Assembly (NCBI RefSeq): GCF_029338235.1
Contig: NZ_CP119785.1
Span: forward strand, 2,232,001-2,296,000
Source of the DNA: Haloarcula rara
GTDB lineage: Archaea; Halobacteriota; Halobacteria; Halobacteriales; Haloarculaceae
Length of the DNA stretch: 64,000 bases
Reading direction: 5' to 3'
Shown here: positions 42,589 to 52,247 of the stretch, in pieces
Layout of the letters: each line of letters opens with the position of its first letter
How positions within the stretch are numbered: the stretch's first letter is position 1
Notes under the pieces: generated by a model
Database searches by the model: none
Told to the model about the DNA's origin: nothing
The model's input: only the letters and a program-made list of their open reading frames with translations
Position numbers and translations under genes: made by a program

Positions 42589-45500
42589 ATGAGTGACGCG
42601 GAGCTCACCGCCGACGACCTCACGCTACCCATCAAGCGCACCGAGGGGGACACCCTCGAAGACCGGCTGACAGGAAACGCCTACCACAACATCCTGCCCG
42701 CACGTTACCTCCGCAAGGACTCGAACGGAGACCTCGTCGAAGACCCCGAGGACCTCTTCGAGCGCGTCGCGAAGAACATCGCCCTTGCCGAGGCCGTTTT
42801 CGAGGCCGGCAAGCAGGACCTCGAAATCGCGGTCACGCCCGACCAGCTCAAACCCGACCACCCGCGCCGGGACGAGCTCGCTGCCGAAGTCTTCGGCAAG
42901 GGAACGACCGCTCAGGACGACGCCGAGACGACGCTGTCGGTGTACAACGTCAACAAGTTCGCCTACGACACCGTCGTCCCGGAGCTGCCCGACGCCGTCC
43001 GGGACCACGTCGAGGAGACCGCCGACTCCTTCAAGGACCAGATGGAGTCGCTGTCCTTCATGCCGAACTCGCCGACGCTGATGAACGCCGGCGACGAGCT
43101 CCAGCAGCTCTCCGCGTGTTTCGTCGACTCGCCGGCCGACGACATCGACGACATCCACCAGACCGCCAAGGAGGCCGCCCAGGTGTTCCAGTCCGGTGGC
43201 GGGATGGGCTATGCGTTCTGGAAACTGCGCCCGTACGGCGACCCCGTCGGCTCGACCGGCGGCATCGCCTCCGGGCCCATCACGTTCATGCGGACCTACG
43301 ACCAGATGTGTGAGACCATCGCCCAGGGCGGTGCCCGCCGTGGCGCCCAGATGGGTGTCATGCGTGTCTCGCACCCGGACGTCATCCAGTTCATCCACGC
43401 CAAGAACAAGGACGTCTCCCTGGCCGAGACCCTGCGCCTGAACGACCCCGACGACTTCACGCACAACTCCTTCGCCGAAGCGCTCGAAGAGGCCCGCGAA
43501 CTCATCGACGACGAGGGCAAGGTTCCCAAACACCTCCGCAACGCCGTCGAGGGCCACCTCTCGAATTTCAACATCTCGGTGGGTATCACCGACGACTTCA
43601 TGGAGGCCTACAAGAACGGCGAGGAGTTCACCTTCACCAACCCGCGCACCGAAGAGCCCCACATCGCCACCGCCGAGACCAAGGAGCTGTACTCGATGTT
43701 CGACCTCGGCGAGCACGTCGAGGTCGGCGAGGAGCTCTCCATTCCCGCCGAGAAGCTCTTCGAGCGCATCGTCCAGGGCGCCCACGAGAACGGCGAACCG
43801 GGCGTCATCTACCTCGAGCGGGTGAACAAGGAGCACTCCTTCGACGTCGAGGAACACCCCGACCACCAGATTCTCGCCACCAACCCCTGTGGCGAGCAGC
43901 CCCTGGAGGAGTACGAGGCCTGTAACCTCGGCCACATCAACCTCTCGACGCTCGCCTCGTTCGACGCCCCGGACTACCGCGTCTGGGCCGACGAGCACGC
44001 CGACGAGTACGACTCCCAGGAGGAAGCCATCTCGGCGTTCCTCGACGAAGCGCTGGACATGGCGGAGCTCGACCACCGCATCGAGCTCGGGACCCGCTTC
44101 CTCGAGAACGTCGTCACGATGTCTGACTTCCCGGTCGAGAAGATAGAGCAGAAGGTCCGCGAGATGCGGAAAATCGGCCTGGGTATCATGGGACTGGCCC
44201 AGCTGTACATCCAGCTCGGCGTCGAGTACGGCTCGCCCGAGGCCAACGAGATCGCCCGTCAGGTGATGCGCCACATCAACCACGGCTCGAAGAAAGCCAG
44301 CCGCGAACTCGCTGAGGACCGCGGCGTCTTCGAGGAGTGGGACAACTCCAAGTACGCGAACCCGACGGAGTACCGCGAGTGGTTCGAGAAACAGACCGGC
44401 GAGGACGCCGACGACTGGGCCGAAGGCTTCCCCATCCGGAACCACAACACGACGACCATCGCGCCCACCGGCACCACGTCGATGATTGGCAACACCACCG
44501 GCGGGTGTGAGCCCATCTACAACGTCGCCTACTACAAAAACGTCTCCGACGACGTCCAGGGCGACGAGATGCTCGTCGAGTTCGACGACTACTTCCTCCG
44601 GGCTCTGGAGGAGAACGACATCGACGTCGAGGCCGTCAAGGAAGAGGCCCAGGAGCAGATGGCCAACAACGAGTTCGACGGCGTCGACGGGCTGACCACC
44701 GTCCCGGACGCCATCGGCGAGCTGTTCGTCACCACCGGCGACCTCTCGGCGCGTGACCACGCCGGCATCCAGGTCGCCTGCCAGGAGGGCGTCGACTCCG
44801 CTATCTCGAAGACCGTCAACGCCCCGAACGACTCGACTATCGAGGACGCCGCCGAGGTGTTCCAGTACATCTACGACCACGGCGGGAAGGGCGTCACCTA
44901 CTACCGCGACGGCACCCGAAGCAAGCAGGTGCTGACCACCCGTGCCCAGAACACCGAGTTCTCGGACATGGACACCGAGGAACTGGTCGCCCAGCTGGAA
45001 GATATGTTCGGCGGTATCGAGGGCTTCCTCGAGGACGACGCGGTCCAGGCCGCACTGGAGGACTCCGTCGAGGGGATGCTGTCGGTCGCCGACGGCGAAC
45101 AGAGCGAGTTCGCCCGCAAGCGCTCGCGTCCCGACGTGCTCCACGGCGTCACCCAGCGCATCGACACCGGCTACGGGAAACTCTACGTCAACATCAACGA
45201 GGACCCCGAGGCCGAGCGACCGTTCGAGCTGTTCGCCAACATCGGCAACTCCGGTGGCTTTACCGCCTCCTTCACCGAGGCGCTGGCAAAGACCATCTCG
45301 ACGGCGCTCCGTTCGGGCGTCGACCCCGAGGAGATTGCCGACGAGCTACAGGGTATCCGGTCGCCGAAGGTCGCCTGGGACAAGGGCGAGCAGATTCAGT
45401 CCATCCCGGACGCCATCGGCACGGCCCTGCGTCGCTACCTCGACGGCGACGTCGACAAGGCCTACCCGCAGCAGGTCACCCTCGAAGAGACCGCCGAAGA

Positions 45501-45744
45501 GGAGGAGGCCCGCGAGCAGTCCGCCTCCCACCAGACCGATGGCGGGCCACAGGCCGGCGACGCGAGCGTCGACGCCAACGTCCAGACCGACGCTGGCCCG
45601 CAGGCTGATGCGGGCACTGACAGCGCCCAGCAGGACCTCATCGACGCCGGCGAGAGCCCGGAGTGTCCCGAGTGTAGCTCGATGTCGCTGTACTACTCGG
45701 AAGGCTGCAAGACCTGCGAGTCCTGTGGCTGGTCCGAGTGCTGA
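42589..45744 (+). CDS. nrdJ: Adenosylcobalamin-dependent (class II) ribonucleotide reductase
   Basis: A 1051-residue class II reductase that converts ribonucleotides to deoxyribonucleotides with a cobalamin-generated thiyl radical. The radical-site motif NPCGEQPLEEYEACNLG lies near residue 434, a paired cysteine in LSACFVDSPADDIDDI near 180, the core glycine loop QSGGGMGYAFWKLRP near 205, and the C-terminal zinc/redox cluster CPECSSMSLYYSEGCKTCES CGW region supplies regenerating thiols. No intein interrupts it. A linker before the tail (residues 960-1020) is Ala/Gln/Asp rich. It likely needs cobalamin made or imported elsewhere. Confidence 0.94.
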   Translation: MSDAELTADDLTLPIKRTEGDTLEDRLTGNAYHNILPARYLRKDSNGDLVEDPEDLFERVAKNIALAEAVFEAGKQDLEIAVTPDQLKPDHPRRDELAAEVFGKGTTAQDDAETTLSVYNVNKFAYDTVVPELPDAVRDHVEETADSFKDQMESLSFMPNSPTLMNAGDELQQLSACFVDSPADDIDDIHQTAKEAAQVFQSGGGMGYAFWKLRPYGDPVGSTGGIASGPITFMRTYDQMCETIAQGGARRGAQMGVMRVSHPDVIQFIHAKNKDVSLAETLRLNDPDDFTHNSFAEALEEARELIDDEGKVPKHLRNAVEGHLSNFNISVGITDDFMEAYKNGEEFTFTNPRTEEPHIATAETKELYSMFDLGEHVEVGEELSIPAEKLFERIVQGAHENGEPGVIYLERVNKEHSFDVEEHPDHQILATNPCGEQPLEEYEACNLGHINLSTLASFDAPDYRVWADEHADEYDSQEEAISAFLDEALDMAELDHRIELGTRFLENVVTMSDFPVEKIEQKVREMRKIGLGIMGLAQLYIQLGVEYGSPEANEIARQVMRHINHGSKKASRELAEDRGVFEEWDNSKYANPTEYREWFEKQTGEDADDWAEGFPIRNHNTTTIAPTGTTSMIGNTTGGCEPIYNVAYYKNVSDDVQGDEMLVEFDDYFLRALEENDIDVEAVKEEAQEQMANNEFDGVDGLTTVPDAIGELFVTTGDLSARDHAGIQVACQEGVDSAISKTVNAPNDSTIEDAAEVFQYIYDHGGKGVTYYRDGTRSKQVLTTRAQNTEFSDMDTEELVAQLEDMFGGIEGFLEDDAVQAALEDSVEGMLSVADGEQSEFARKRSRPDVLHGVTQRIDTGYGKLYVNINEDPEAERPFELFANIGNSGGFTASFTEALAKTISTALRSGVDPEEIADELQGIRSPKVAWDKGEQIQSIPDAIGTALRRYLDGDVDKAYPQQVTLEETAEEEEAREQSASHQTDGGPQAGDASVDANVQTDAGPQADAGTDSAQQDLIDAGESPECPECSSMSLYYSEGCKTCESCGWSEC

Positions 45745-45816
45745 CGTAGCGACAACAACTACCGCCGCGGCCACCTGGAGCGTGTGACACCGGAGCCACC
45801 TTTCACCGCCCGCGTT

Positions 45817-46107
45817 CTACTCTATTTCGATGACCTCGTAGACGCCGTCCACAGTCGTGAAATCGACCGTCGCCTCGATTTCGGCGCCTTCCTCGGCCCC
45901 CTCGTCCGAGACGAGGGTCACCGGCGTGATGGGGTCGCGTTTGAAGAAGGCGACTAGCCGCTCGAAGAACGAGGGCACGCCGCCCTCCCGGCAGACGAGG
46001 AGATACCGCGAGTCGGCGAGTTCAGCCACGGTCCCGTCGAGTTCGTAGTCGTCGTGTTCGTCGGGTTCGACGACGTGGATGACCTCGCCCGTTATCTCTC
46101 TGGGCAT
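45817..46107 (-). CDS. Small beta-rich hypothetical protein
   Basis: A 96-residue protein, start at the ATG at 46107 (MPREITGEVIHVVEPDEHDD). An open frame continues upstream but its content looks non-coding. Strands such as GTVAELADSRYLLVCREGG and ITPVTLVSDEG suggest a small beta fold, with a helix FFERLVAFFKRDP in the middle. No known motif. It is on the strand opposite to nrdJ and the hydrolase gene. Confidence 0.65.
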   Translation of the reverse strand: MPREITGEVIHVVEPDEHDDYELDGTVAELADSRYLLVCREGGVPSFFERLVAFFKRDPITPVTLVSDEGAEEGAEIEATVDFTTVDGVYEVIEIE

Positions 46108-46252
46108 ACGCTCCGATTGGTGTCGAGGCGGATGGGTGTTACTGGTTCCGGACGACAGACCACTCGTCGCAACTGTTGTGTCGACGGTCGCCGAAGATTT
46201 CCTCCAGACAGAACGCGGAATTTTAATCCATGACCCAGTTTGAACGACAGTT

Positions 46253-47569
46253 ATGGGTCCCACCATTTCGGTCTCTCCGGAGTCACCACTCCTCGACGAG
46301 GAACTCACTATCCGCGGTACAGGCTTCGAGCCCGGCGAACGTGTCAGGCTGGTCGCCGAGTTCGAGGTGCTCTGGGGTCAGTTTCGCGGGGAGGCGACGT
46401 TCGAGACGGACGAGAGCGGCCACATCGACCTGACCGAACAGGCGCCAGTCGCGGGCGACTACGAGGGTGTCCGCCCGATGGGGCTTGTCGAGTTCGCCGA
46501 ACTGGTCGAACGGGCGGACGACGGCCCGGGCGCGATTGCGGACAGTCACCGGCTCACAGTGCGGGCCGAGCGTAACGGCGATACAGTCGCCGAGTCGTTC
46601 GTCCAGCGCCGAGCGCTCGATTCGCAGGTAGACACTCTCACCGTCGAAGACGAGCACGAGGAATTCGTCGGTGACCTGTATCTCCCGTCGGGTGACGGCC
46701 CGCATCCGGGTGTCGTCGTGCTGGGCGGGTCAGGCGGTGGCGTCCCCGCGGGGCCGCGTGCCAAACTGCTGGCGTCGCAAGGGTACGCCGTACTGGCGCT
46801 CGCGTACTTCCAGCGGGCCGGCAGCACGGACTCCGACCGCGATGACGAACACCTCCCCGAAGAGCTCATCGAGGTACCTATCGAGTATACACAAGGGGCT
46901 ATCGAGTGGTTCCGCGACCACGACCGCGTCCAGTCGGTACCGGTTGGAGTGGTCGGTACCTCGCGGGGGAGCGAACTCGCCTACCTGCTGGGCGCACGAG
47001 TGAGTTCGGTCCGGACCGTCGTCGGCTACGTTCCAAGCGGTGTGCTGTTCGAGGGCATCTCCTTCAATGGCAACAGCGGTCCAGCGTGGGTGGCCGACGG
47101 TGACCCGATTCCGCACGTCGACTACCGGTTCAAGCGGCGGTACTATCTCGCTGCACTCTGGCACGTGCTCCGCGGGAAACCGGTCCCCATCGAGATAACG
47201 TACCGTGGTGGCCTGGCGGATGCCGACGCCGACACAGTCGAGGCCGCGACGGTTCCAGTCGAGAACATCGGTGGACCGGTGCTGTCGCTGGCTGGGGGCG
47301 ACGACGCCATGTGGCCCTCTGACGAACTCGGTGCGAAAGCCGTCGAGCGACTCGAAGGACAGGAGTACGACCATTTCCACGACCACGTCGTCTATCCCGA
47401 CGCCGGCCACAGTATCCTGGTGCCGTATCTCCCTGTCAGGGGGCGTGAGTCCACCCCGGTCTTCCCGCGATTTTCCTTTGCGATGGGTGGAAGACCAGCG
47501 GGATACGCCGAGGCGGATGTCGACTCGTGGCAGCGTGTCCTTGAAACACTGGAACGTGGACTTGGCTAG
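46253..47569 (+). CDS. BAAT-type acyl-CoA thioesterase/acyltransferase family hydrolase
   Basis: A 438-residue two-domain protein. Residues 1-130 are a beta-sandwich of the acyl-CoA thioester hydrolase N-terminal type (ISVSPESPLLDEELTIRG), and residues 150-438 are an alpha/beta hydrolase: oxyanion segment VVVLGGSGGGVP, nucleophile elbow GVVGTSRGSELA with Ser near residue 236, acid in LAGGDDAMWPS and His in YPDAGHSILVP. Mammalian relatives either hydrolyse acyl-CoA or conjugate it; a Ser nucleophile suggests thioesterase activity. The function in this archaeon is inferred only. Confidence 0.88.
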   Translation: MGPTISVSPESPLLDEELTIRGTGFEPGERVRLVAEFEVLWGQFRGEATFETDESGHIDLTEQAPVAGDYEGVRPMGLVEFAELVERADDGPGAIADSHRLTVRAERNGDTVAESFVQRRALDSQVDTLTVEDEHEEFVGDLYLPSGDGPHPGVVVLGGSGGGVPAGPRAKLLASQGYAVLALAYFQRAGSTDSDRDDEHLPEELIEVPIEYTQGAIEWFRDHDRVQSVPVGVVGTSRGSELAYLLGARVSSVRTVVGYVPSGVLFEGISFNGNSGPAWVADGDPIPHVDYRFKRRYYLAALWHVLRGKPVPIEITYRGGLADADADTVEAATVPVENIGGPVLSLAGGDDAMWPSDELGAKAVERLEGQEYDHFHDHVVYPDAGHSILVPYLPVRGRESTPVFPRFSFAMGGRPAGYAEADVDSWQRVLETLERGLG

Positions 47570-47571
47570 TC

Positions 47572-49089
47572 TTACGACTCGAACTCCTTCGAGACCCATC
47601 CCGAGGGCCCGGTCGGTGCGGGGTCGGTCTCCTCGCTCGTCTGGACGTTCCCGTCGCGGTCGACCATCCGGACCACGACCGTATGCGTCGAGCCGGGCGG
47701 GTCGTAGCTGTACTGCCACTGGCGCCAGGCATCTGCTGCGGGGCCGTCGCCGTCGGCGGCGGGCAGCGGGTCCGAGAGGGTCGCCTCGGACCACGACGAG
47801 CCGCCGTCGGTCGACACCTCGACCGTCGAGACCCCTCGGAGGCCGCCGTAGGCGTGGCCGGCGAGCTGGCGCTGGTCGTCGTCGAGCATTGTGTCGTGTT
47901 TCAGTGTCGCGGTGGGTTTGACCGAGCCGGTCCCCTCCCAGCCGCGCTGTTCCCAGTAGCCGTCGACCTCGCGGTTCAGGAACTCGATCTCCGTGAGCCA
48001 CTTCGTGTTGACCTCGCCCCAGTGGCCCGGAATCACGGCGCGGACGGGGTAGCCGTGGCCCCGGGGCAACAGATTGCCGTTCATGCCGTAGACGGCCAGC
48101 CCGCGGTCGAACGCCTCCAGGGGGAACTCCACCTCGTAGCCGTCTTCGGCCTTGAGAAACACACAGTCACAGTCGCTCTGGGGGCCGGCCTCCTCGACGA
48201 GACGCCGGAGCGGGACGCCGGTCCAGAGGGCGGTGTCTATCTTGTCGCCGTTTAGCTGGTCGCCGACACAGCGAAGCGTCGAGAACTGGTTCACGGCGTC
48301 CATCTGCTTGAGGTCCTCGTAGCTGAAGCTTGCCTCGGACTCGACGGCGCCCGTTATCGAGAGGGTGTAGTCCTCGGCCGTCGGGTTGGGGTCGATGGAG
48401 TTGATGTCGACCTCGAAGAAGTTCTCGCTCACGAGCGGCTCGATGCCGTCGATATCGAAGGAGTTGCCCTCGGCGGTGTCGAGTTTCGCCTGGAGGTCCT
48501 CGTTGTCCACGCCCTCGGCGTCCAGCGGCGGGGCCGTCTCGCCCATCGAACGCTGTCGCTGGCCGACACTGACACCGACTGCGGTGGCGCCCAGCGCGAC
48601 CCCGACCGTCGAGAGGGCCTGTCGGCGTTTCGAGGATATCGGGTCCGTACTGCCTCGATAGGCGTCGAACGCCTGGGCGAGCGCGACGACGGCGACTGCC
48701 GGGACGACCGGCCCCACTGCGGGGACGAGCGTCCGGGTGACGGCGGCGGTGACGAGCCAGGTGACCACCGCCGTCCCGACGGTCGGGAGCAGGCGGTTGT
48801 TGGTCTCGCGGCCGGCGAGGACGGCGGCGGTGATGCCCGCAGTAAACAGGAGCCAGGTCAGGGCGAGGGCCGTGGCCAGGTTCAGCTGCTGGCCGAGGCT
48901 GCCCAGATAGGTGATGGCGACCGTGACGACCTCTCCCGGCATCGTCCGCGAGAGCGTCCGCTCGATAGGCGAGGCGACGAACGTCGGCGTGTAGCCGGTC
49001 GCGGCGTAGGAGCCGGCGACGCCGGCGGCCCCGGCGGCGAGACCGACCAGCAGTTGCCCGCCGCGACTGTCGAGCAGCGCGTCGTTCAC
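47572..49089 (-). CDS. Membrane-anchored molybdopterin oxidoreductase
   Basis: A 505-residue protein with four or five N-terminal membrane helices (residues about 8-180) and a sulfite-oxidase-fold molybdopterin domain from about residue 230. The Mo-ligating cysteine is in NQFSTLRCVGDQLNGD near residue 290, followed by GVPLRRLVEEAG and PRGHGYPVRAVIPGHWG, the cofactor-binding region; the dimerisation domain closes the C-terminus (STVEVSTDGGSSWSEATL). I chose the GTG at 49089 (MNDALLDSRGGQ). No heme subunit is adjacent. Substrate is unknown; YedY-like and sulfite-oxidase-like enzymes share this fold. Confidence 0.87.
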   Translation of the reverse strand: MNDALLDSRGGQLLVGLAAGAAGVAGSYAATGYTPTFVASPIERTLSRTMPGEVVTVAITYLGSLGQQLNLATALALTWLLFTAGITAAVLAGRETNNRLLPTVGTAVVTWLVTAAVTRTLVPAVGPVVPAVAVVALAQAFDAYRGSTDPISSKRRQALSTVGVALGATAVGVSVGQRQRSMGETAPPLDAEGVDNEDLQAKLDTAEGNSFDIDGIEPLVSENFFEVDINSIDPNPTAEDYTLSITGAVESEASFSYEDLKQMDAVNQFSTLRCVGDQLNGDKIDTALWTGVPLRRLVEEAGPQSDCDCVFLKAEDGYEVEFPLEAFDRGLAVYGMNGNLLPRGHGYPVRAVIPGHWGEVNTKWLTEIEFLNREVDGYWEQRGWEGTGSVKPTATLKHDTMLDDDQRQLAGHAYGGLRGVSTVEVSTDGGSSWSEATLSDPLPAADGDGPAADAWRQWQYSYDPPGSTHTVVVRMVDRDGNVQTSEETDPAPTGPSGWVSKEFES

Positions 49090-49185
49090 GGCTAGGGCTT
49101 GGCAAACCGTCTCAAAAGGTATTTTTCCAACACTGTTCCAATTTCGTCCCAAAGAGGGATATGGGGGTGGCCCGTTCGCCGTCGT

Positions 49186-49305
49186 ATGAGCGACGACGCC
49201 GGCCGGCCCTGCCCGCTGTGTGACCGGTCGATGTACCATCGACACTGCAAGTACGTCTGCCCGGAACACGGCGTCGTCTACGACTGCGCCGATACGTTCT
49301 ACTGA
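49186..49305 (+). CDS. 39-residue zinc-finger protein (HVO_2523-like)
   Basis: A tiny protein MSDDAGRPCPLCDRSMYHRH with the second pair CKYVCPEH, ending YDCADTFY. Two CxxC-type pairs plus His are arranged as in the haloarchaeal HVO_2523 family of micro zinc fingers, which I recognise by eye. The ATG at 49186 follows a short gap after the convergent oxidoreductase start region. Such proteins probably bind RNA or DNA, though most lack assigned roles. Confidence 0.8.
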   Translation: MSDDAGRPCPLCDRSMYHRHCKYVCPEHGVVYDCADTFY

Positions 49306-49463
49306 GACGGACTTCCGTAGCGAGTTCCCGGCGTATGCCGACCCCGGAGCCGGCAGATAGCGGAACGAATCTACGAGAACCCGACGACCGGCCACGGCCC
49401 TGTGGCAGTCGCCACACTCCGGCTGCTGGCGGATTTATAGGGATGGAAACATAGTATGTGGCA

Positions 49464-52247
49464 ATGAGTAGTGAGGGCGATATCCGCGTGCTCCACGTCG
49501 ACGACGAACGGGAGTTCGCGGAGGTCGCCGCCATGCACCTCGAACGGGCGGACGAGGGCCTGGACGTGGTCAACGAGTTTTCGGCCCAGGACGGGCTGGA
49601 CCGACTCCGCACCGACCCCATAGATTGTGTCGTTAGCGACCACGATATGCCGGGGATGGACGGCCTGGTGTTCCTGAAGGCTGTCCGCGAGGAGTTCGAG
49701 GAACTCCCCTTCATCCTCTTTACCGGGAAGGGCAACGAAGAGATAGCGAGCGACGCCATCAGCGCGGGGGTCACGGAGTACCTCCAGAAGGACGTCGGCA
49801 CCGACCAGTACACCGTGCTGGCGAACCGTATCAGACGGGCAGTCGGCGAGACCCGGGCCAAGTCGGCCCTCCAGGAGTCAGAACGGCAGCTCTCGACGCT
49901 CATCTCGAACCTGCCGGGGATGGTGTACCGGGCGCGCAACGAGCCCGGCTGGCCGATGGAATTCGTCAGCGACGGCGCCGCCGACCTGGTCGGCTACGAC
50001 GCCGAGGCCATCGAGTCCGGCGACGTGGTGTGGGGCTCGCTCATCGACGAGTCGGACGCAGACCGTATCAACCCGCAGGTCGAAGCGAGCATCAGAGCCG
50101 GGGAACCGTTCGAGGTGAGCTACCGGGTCACGACGGCCGAGGGCGAACACCGGTGGCTGTGGGAACGGGGGCGGGTCGTCGGGAGGGCGAGGGCTTCGAC
50201 CTCGAGGGAAGACGGACCCGCCGGGTCCGTCGACAGCGACGACGGCGTCGAGGTGCTGGAGGGGTTCATCACCGACATAACCGCCCGGAAGGAACGCGAA
50301 CGAGAACTGGAACGGGAGCGGGAGTTCACGGAGAACCTCGTCGACACGCTCGACGACGTGTTCTATCTCATCAACCTCGACGGCGAGCTACTGCGCTGGA
50401 ACGACACTACGACTGCGGTGCTTGGCTACAGCGACGAGGAGCTCTCGACGATGACGGCCTTTGACCTCATCCCGCCGGAGTTCCACGAGGCGGTCAGCGA
50501 GACAATCGAGCGGACCGTCCAGACCGGGCAGGCCACCTTCGAGGCGCCGCTGGTGACGGCCGACGGCGAGCGCATCCGCCACGAGTTCCGGGGCTCGCTC
50601 ATCGAGGACGGGAGCGGCGACCTGCTCGGCGTCGCCGGTATCGCTCGCGACATCACCGAACAGCGCGAGCGCGAACGGACGCTCGAACAGTACCGGACCC
50701 TCGTCGAGAACGTCGGCGACCCGATGTACATCCTCGACGCCGACGGGGAGATACAGATGGCCAACGACGCCATGGTCGCCCACCTGGGGTACGAGCGCGC
50801 CGATATCGTCGGTAGCGACCCCGAGCGGTTCATCCCGCCCGAGGACGTCGAGCGAGGGACAGACGTGCTCACCGACCTGCTTGGCTCGCCCGAGCGGACG
50901 TGGAAGACCGTCGAGATGCGAACTATCGACGCCGACGGGAACCGGACTGTCACCGAGAACAAGGTCGCGCCGCTGGTCGACGTCGACGGCGAGTTCGCCG
51001 GCTCGGTCGGGGTGATGCGCGACGTCACCGACCGGAAGCAGCGCGACCGGGAACTGGGGCGCTACGAGACCATCGTCGAGGCCGTCGGCGACCCCGTCTA
51101 CGCCCTCGACGAGGACGGCGCCTTCACGTTCGTCAACGAGGCCATCGAGCCGATGACCGGCTACACGCCCGACGAACTGGTCGGTGAGCACATCGGGACC
51201 ATTATGACCGACGAGGACCTCGCGCGGGGCGACCAGCTCATTCAGGACCTGCTCGCGGACCCCGACACCGACAGCGGCACACTGGAGATGGACGTGGTGA
51301 CGAAGTGGGGCGAGCGTATCCCGTCGGAGAACAACCTCGCCTTGCTCCCGAGCGAGGGCGACTTTGCGGGCACCGCCGGCGTCATCCGTGACATCCACGA
51401 GCGAAAGGCCCGTGAGGAGCGCCTCTCGGAGTTCGCCTCCGTCGTCAGCCACGACCTCCGGAACCCGCTCAACGTCGTCCAGGGGCGGCTCTCGCTGGCC
51501 CTGGAGACCGGTGACGTCAGTCACCTGGACGCCGCTGCCGGGGCCGCCGACCGGATGGAACAGCTCATCGAGGACCTGCTGACGCTCGCCCGCCAGGGCG
51601 ATGCCGTCGGGAGCGTCGAGCGGATAGACGTCGCGACGGCCGCCGAGGAGGCGTGGGCGAGCGTCGACACCGTGGGAGCGACCCTCGAACTAGTCGATAC
51701 CGCGACCGTCGACGCCGACCCGGACCGGCTGCAGGAGCTTCTGGAGAACCTGTTTCGCAACAGCGTCGAGCATGGTCGTTCGAGAGACGGCAAAGCCGTC
51801 TCTCGTGATGACGAAAATTCCCAAGAGGAATTTTCGAACCACTCGACGAGCCCTGCCTCGCAGGCTCGGCAGGACAGCGTGGAACACGGTCGGCCGAGAG
51901 ATGGCGCGGAACAGGAGACGGCCCGCCACAGACCGACGTACGACTCCATCTCCAGGCGGCCACCCGAGGACGCTTCCATGGCGGATCTGACGGTGACCGT
52001 GGGGACGATGTCGGCAGGTAGCGACGCCATAACCGGGTTCTACGTGGCCGACGACGGCCCCGGTATCCCGCCGGAGAACCGCGAGAAAGTGTTCGAACGG
52101 GGCTACACCACGGCCAAAGCCGGGACCGGTTTCGGTCTCGCTATCGTCGAGGATATCGCGACCGCCCACGGGTGGTCGGTGCGGGTGACCGAGAGCGAGT
52201 CCGGGGGCGCCCGCTTCGAGTTCACGACGAGTCGGGCCGACCGCTGA
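49464..52247 (+). CDS. Hybrid sensor histidine kinase with REC and four PAS domains
   Basis: A 927-residue cytosolic kinase. Residues 1-125 form a receiver domain (VVSDHDMPGMDG acceptor Asp near 57). Four PAS domains follow (about 140-275, 285-400, 405-520, 525-645), then HisKA (FASVVSHDLRNPLNVV, His near residue 660) and HATPase (N box LFRNSVEHG near 765; G1 box DDGPGIPPENREKV near 865; GTGFGLAIV). An insertion of about 65 residues between N box and G1 box contains a second DSVEHG copy and is encoded by two perfect hairpins. The ATG at 49464 is preferred. No membrane segment is present. Confidence 0.92.
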   Translation: MSSEGDIRVLHVDDEREFAEVAAMHLERADEGLDVVNEFSAQDGLDRLRTDPIDCVVSDHDMPGMDGLVFLKAVREEFEELPFILFTGKGNEEIASDAISAGVTEYLQKDVGTDQYTVLANRIRRAVGETRAKSALQESERQLSTLISNLPGMVYRARNEPGWPMEFVSDGAADLVGYDAEAIESGDVVWGSLIDESDADRINPQVEASIRAGEPFEVSYRVTTAEGEHRWLWERGRVVGRARASTSREDGPAGSVDSDDGVEVLEGFITDITARKERERELEREREFTENLVDTLDDVFYLINLDGELLRWNDTTTAVLGYSDEELSTMTAFDLIPPEFHEAVSETIERTVQTGQATFEAPLVTADGERIRHEFRGSLIEDGSGDLLGVAGIARDITEQRERERTLEQYRTLVENVGDPMYILDADGEIQMANDAMVAHLGYERADIVGSDPERFIPPEDVERGTDVLTDLLGSPERTWKTVEMRTIDADGNRTVTENKVAPLVDVDGEFAGSVGVMRDVTDRKQRDRELGRYETIVEAVGDPVYALDEDGAFTFVNEAIEPMTGYTPDELVGEHIGTIMTDEDLARGDQLIQDLLADPDTDSGTLEMDVVTKWGERIPSENNLALLPSEGDFAGTAGVIRDIHERKAREERLSEFASVVSHDLRNPLNVVQGRLSLALETGDVSHLDAAAGAADRMEQLIEDLLTLARQGDAVGSVERIDVATAAEEAWASVDTVGATLELVDTATVDADPDRLQELLENLFRNSVEHGRSRDGKAVSRDDENSQEEFSNHSTSPASQARQDSVEHGRPRDGAEQETARHRPTYDSISRRPPEDASMADLTVTVGTMSAGSDAITGFYVADDGPGIPPENREKVFERGYTTAKAGTGFGLAIVEDIATAHGWSVRVTESESGGARFEFTTSRADR
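51777..51839. repeat. Two-hairpin element inside kinase ATPase domain
   Basis: Perfect stem 1 is 51781-51791 with 51795-51805 (AAA loop) and perfect stem 2 is 51812-51821 with 51827-51836 (five-base loop). The linker TGATGA sits between, and GTTCGA/TCGAAC pair at the outer edges. The same skeleton, with different stem sequences, occurs at 23590-23645. Its length keeps the kinase frame open. Confidence 0.7.

Noticed and set aside
42492..42596. A 34-codon upstream reading frame overlapping the nrdJ start by eight bases
   Set aside because: The best TATA box (42480-42485) would start transcription after this ATG, and the encoded peptide shows no recognisable pattern.
42625..45144. An 839-codon open frame antisense to nrdJ
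   Set aside because: Long antisense frames arise from the GC-biased codon use of the real gene; the predicted product is low-complexity Val/Asp/Gly-rich and matches no fold.
42589..45744. Intein in the ribonucleotide reductase
   Set aside because: All conserved RNR motifs are continuous and no extra block of splicing-domain sequence is present.
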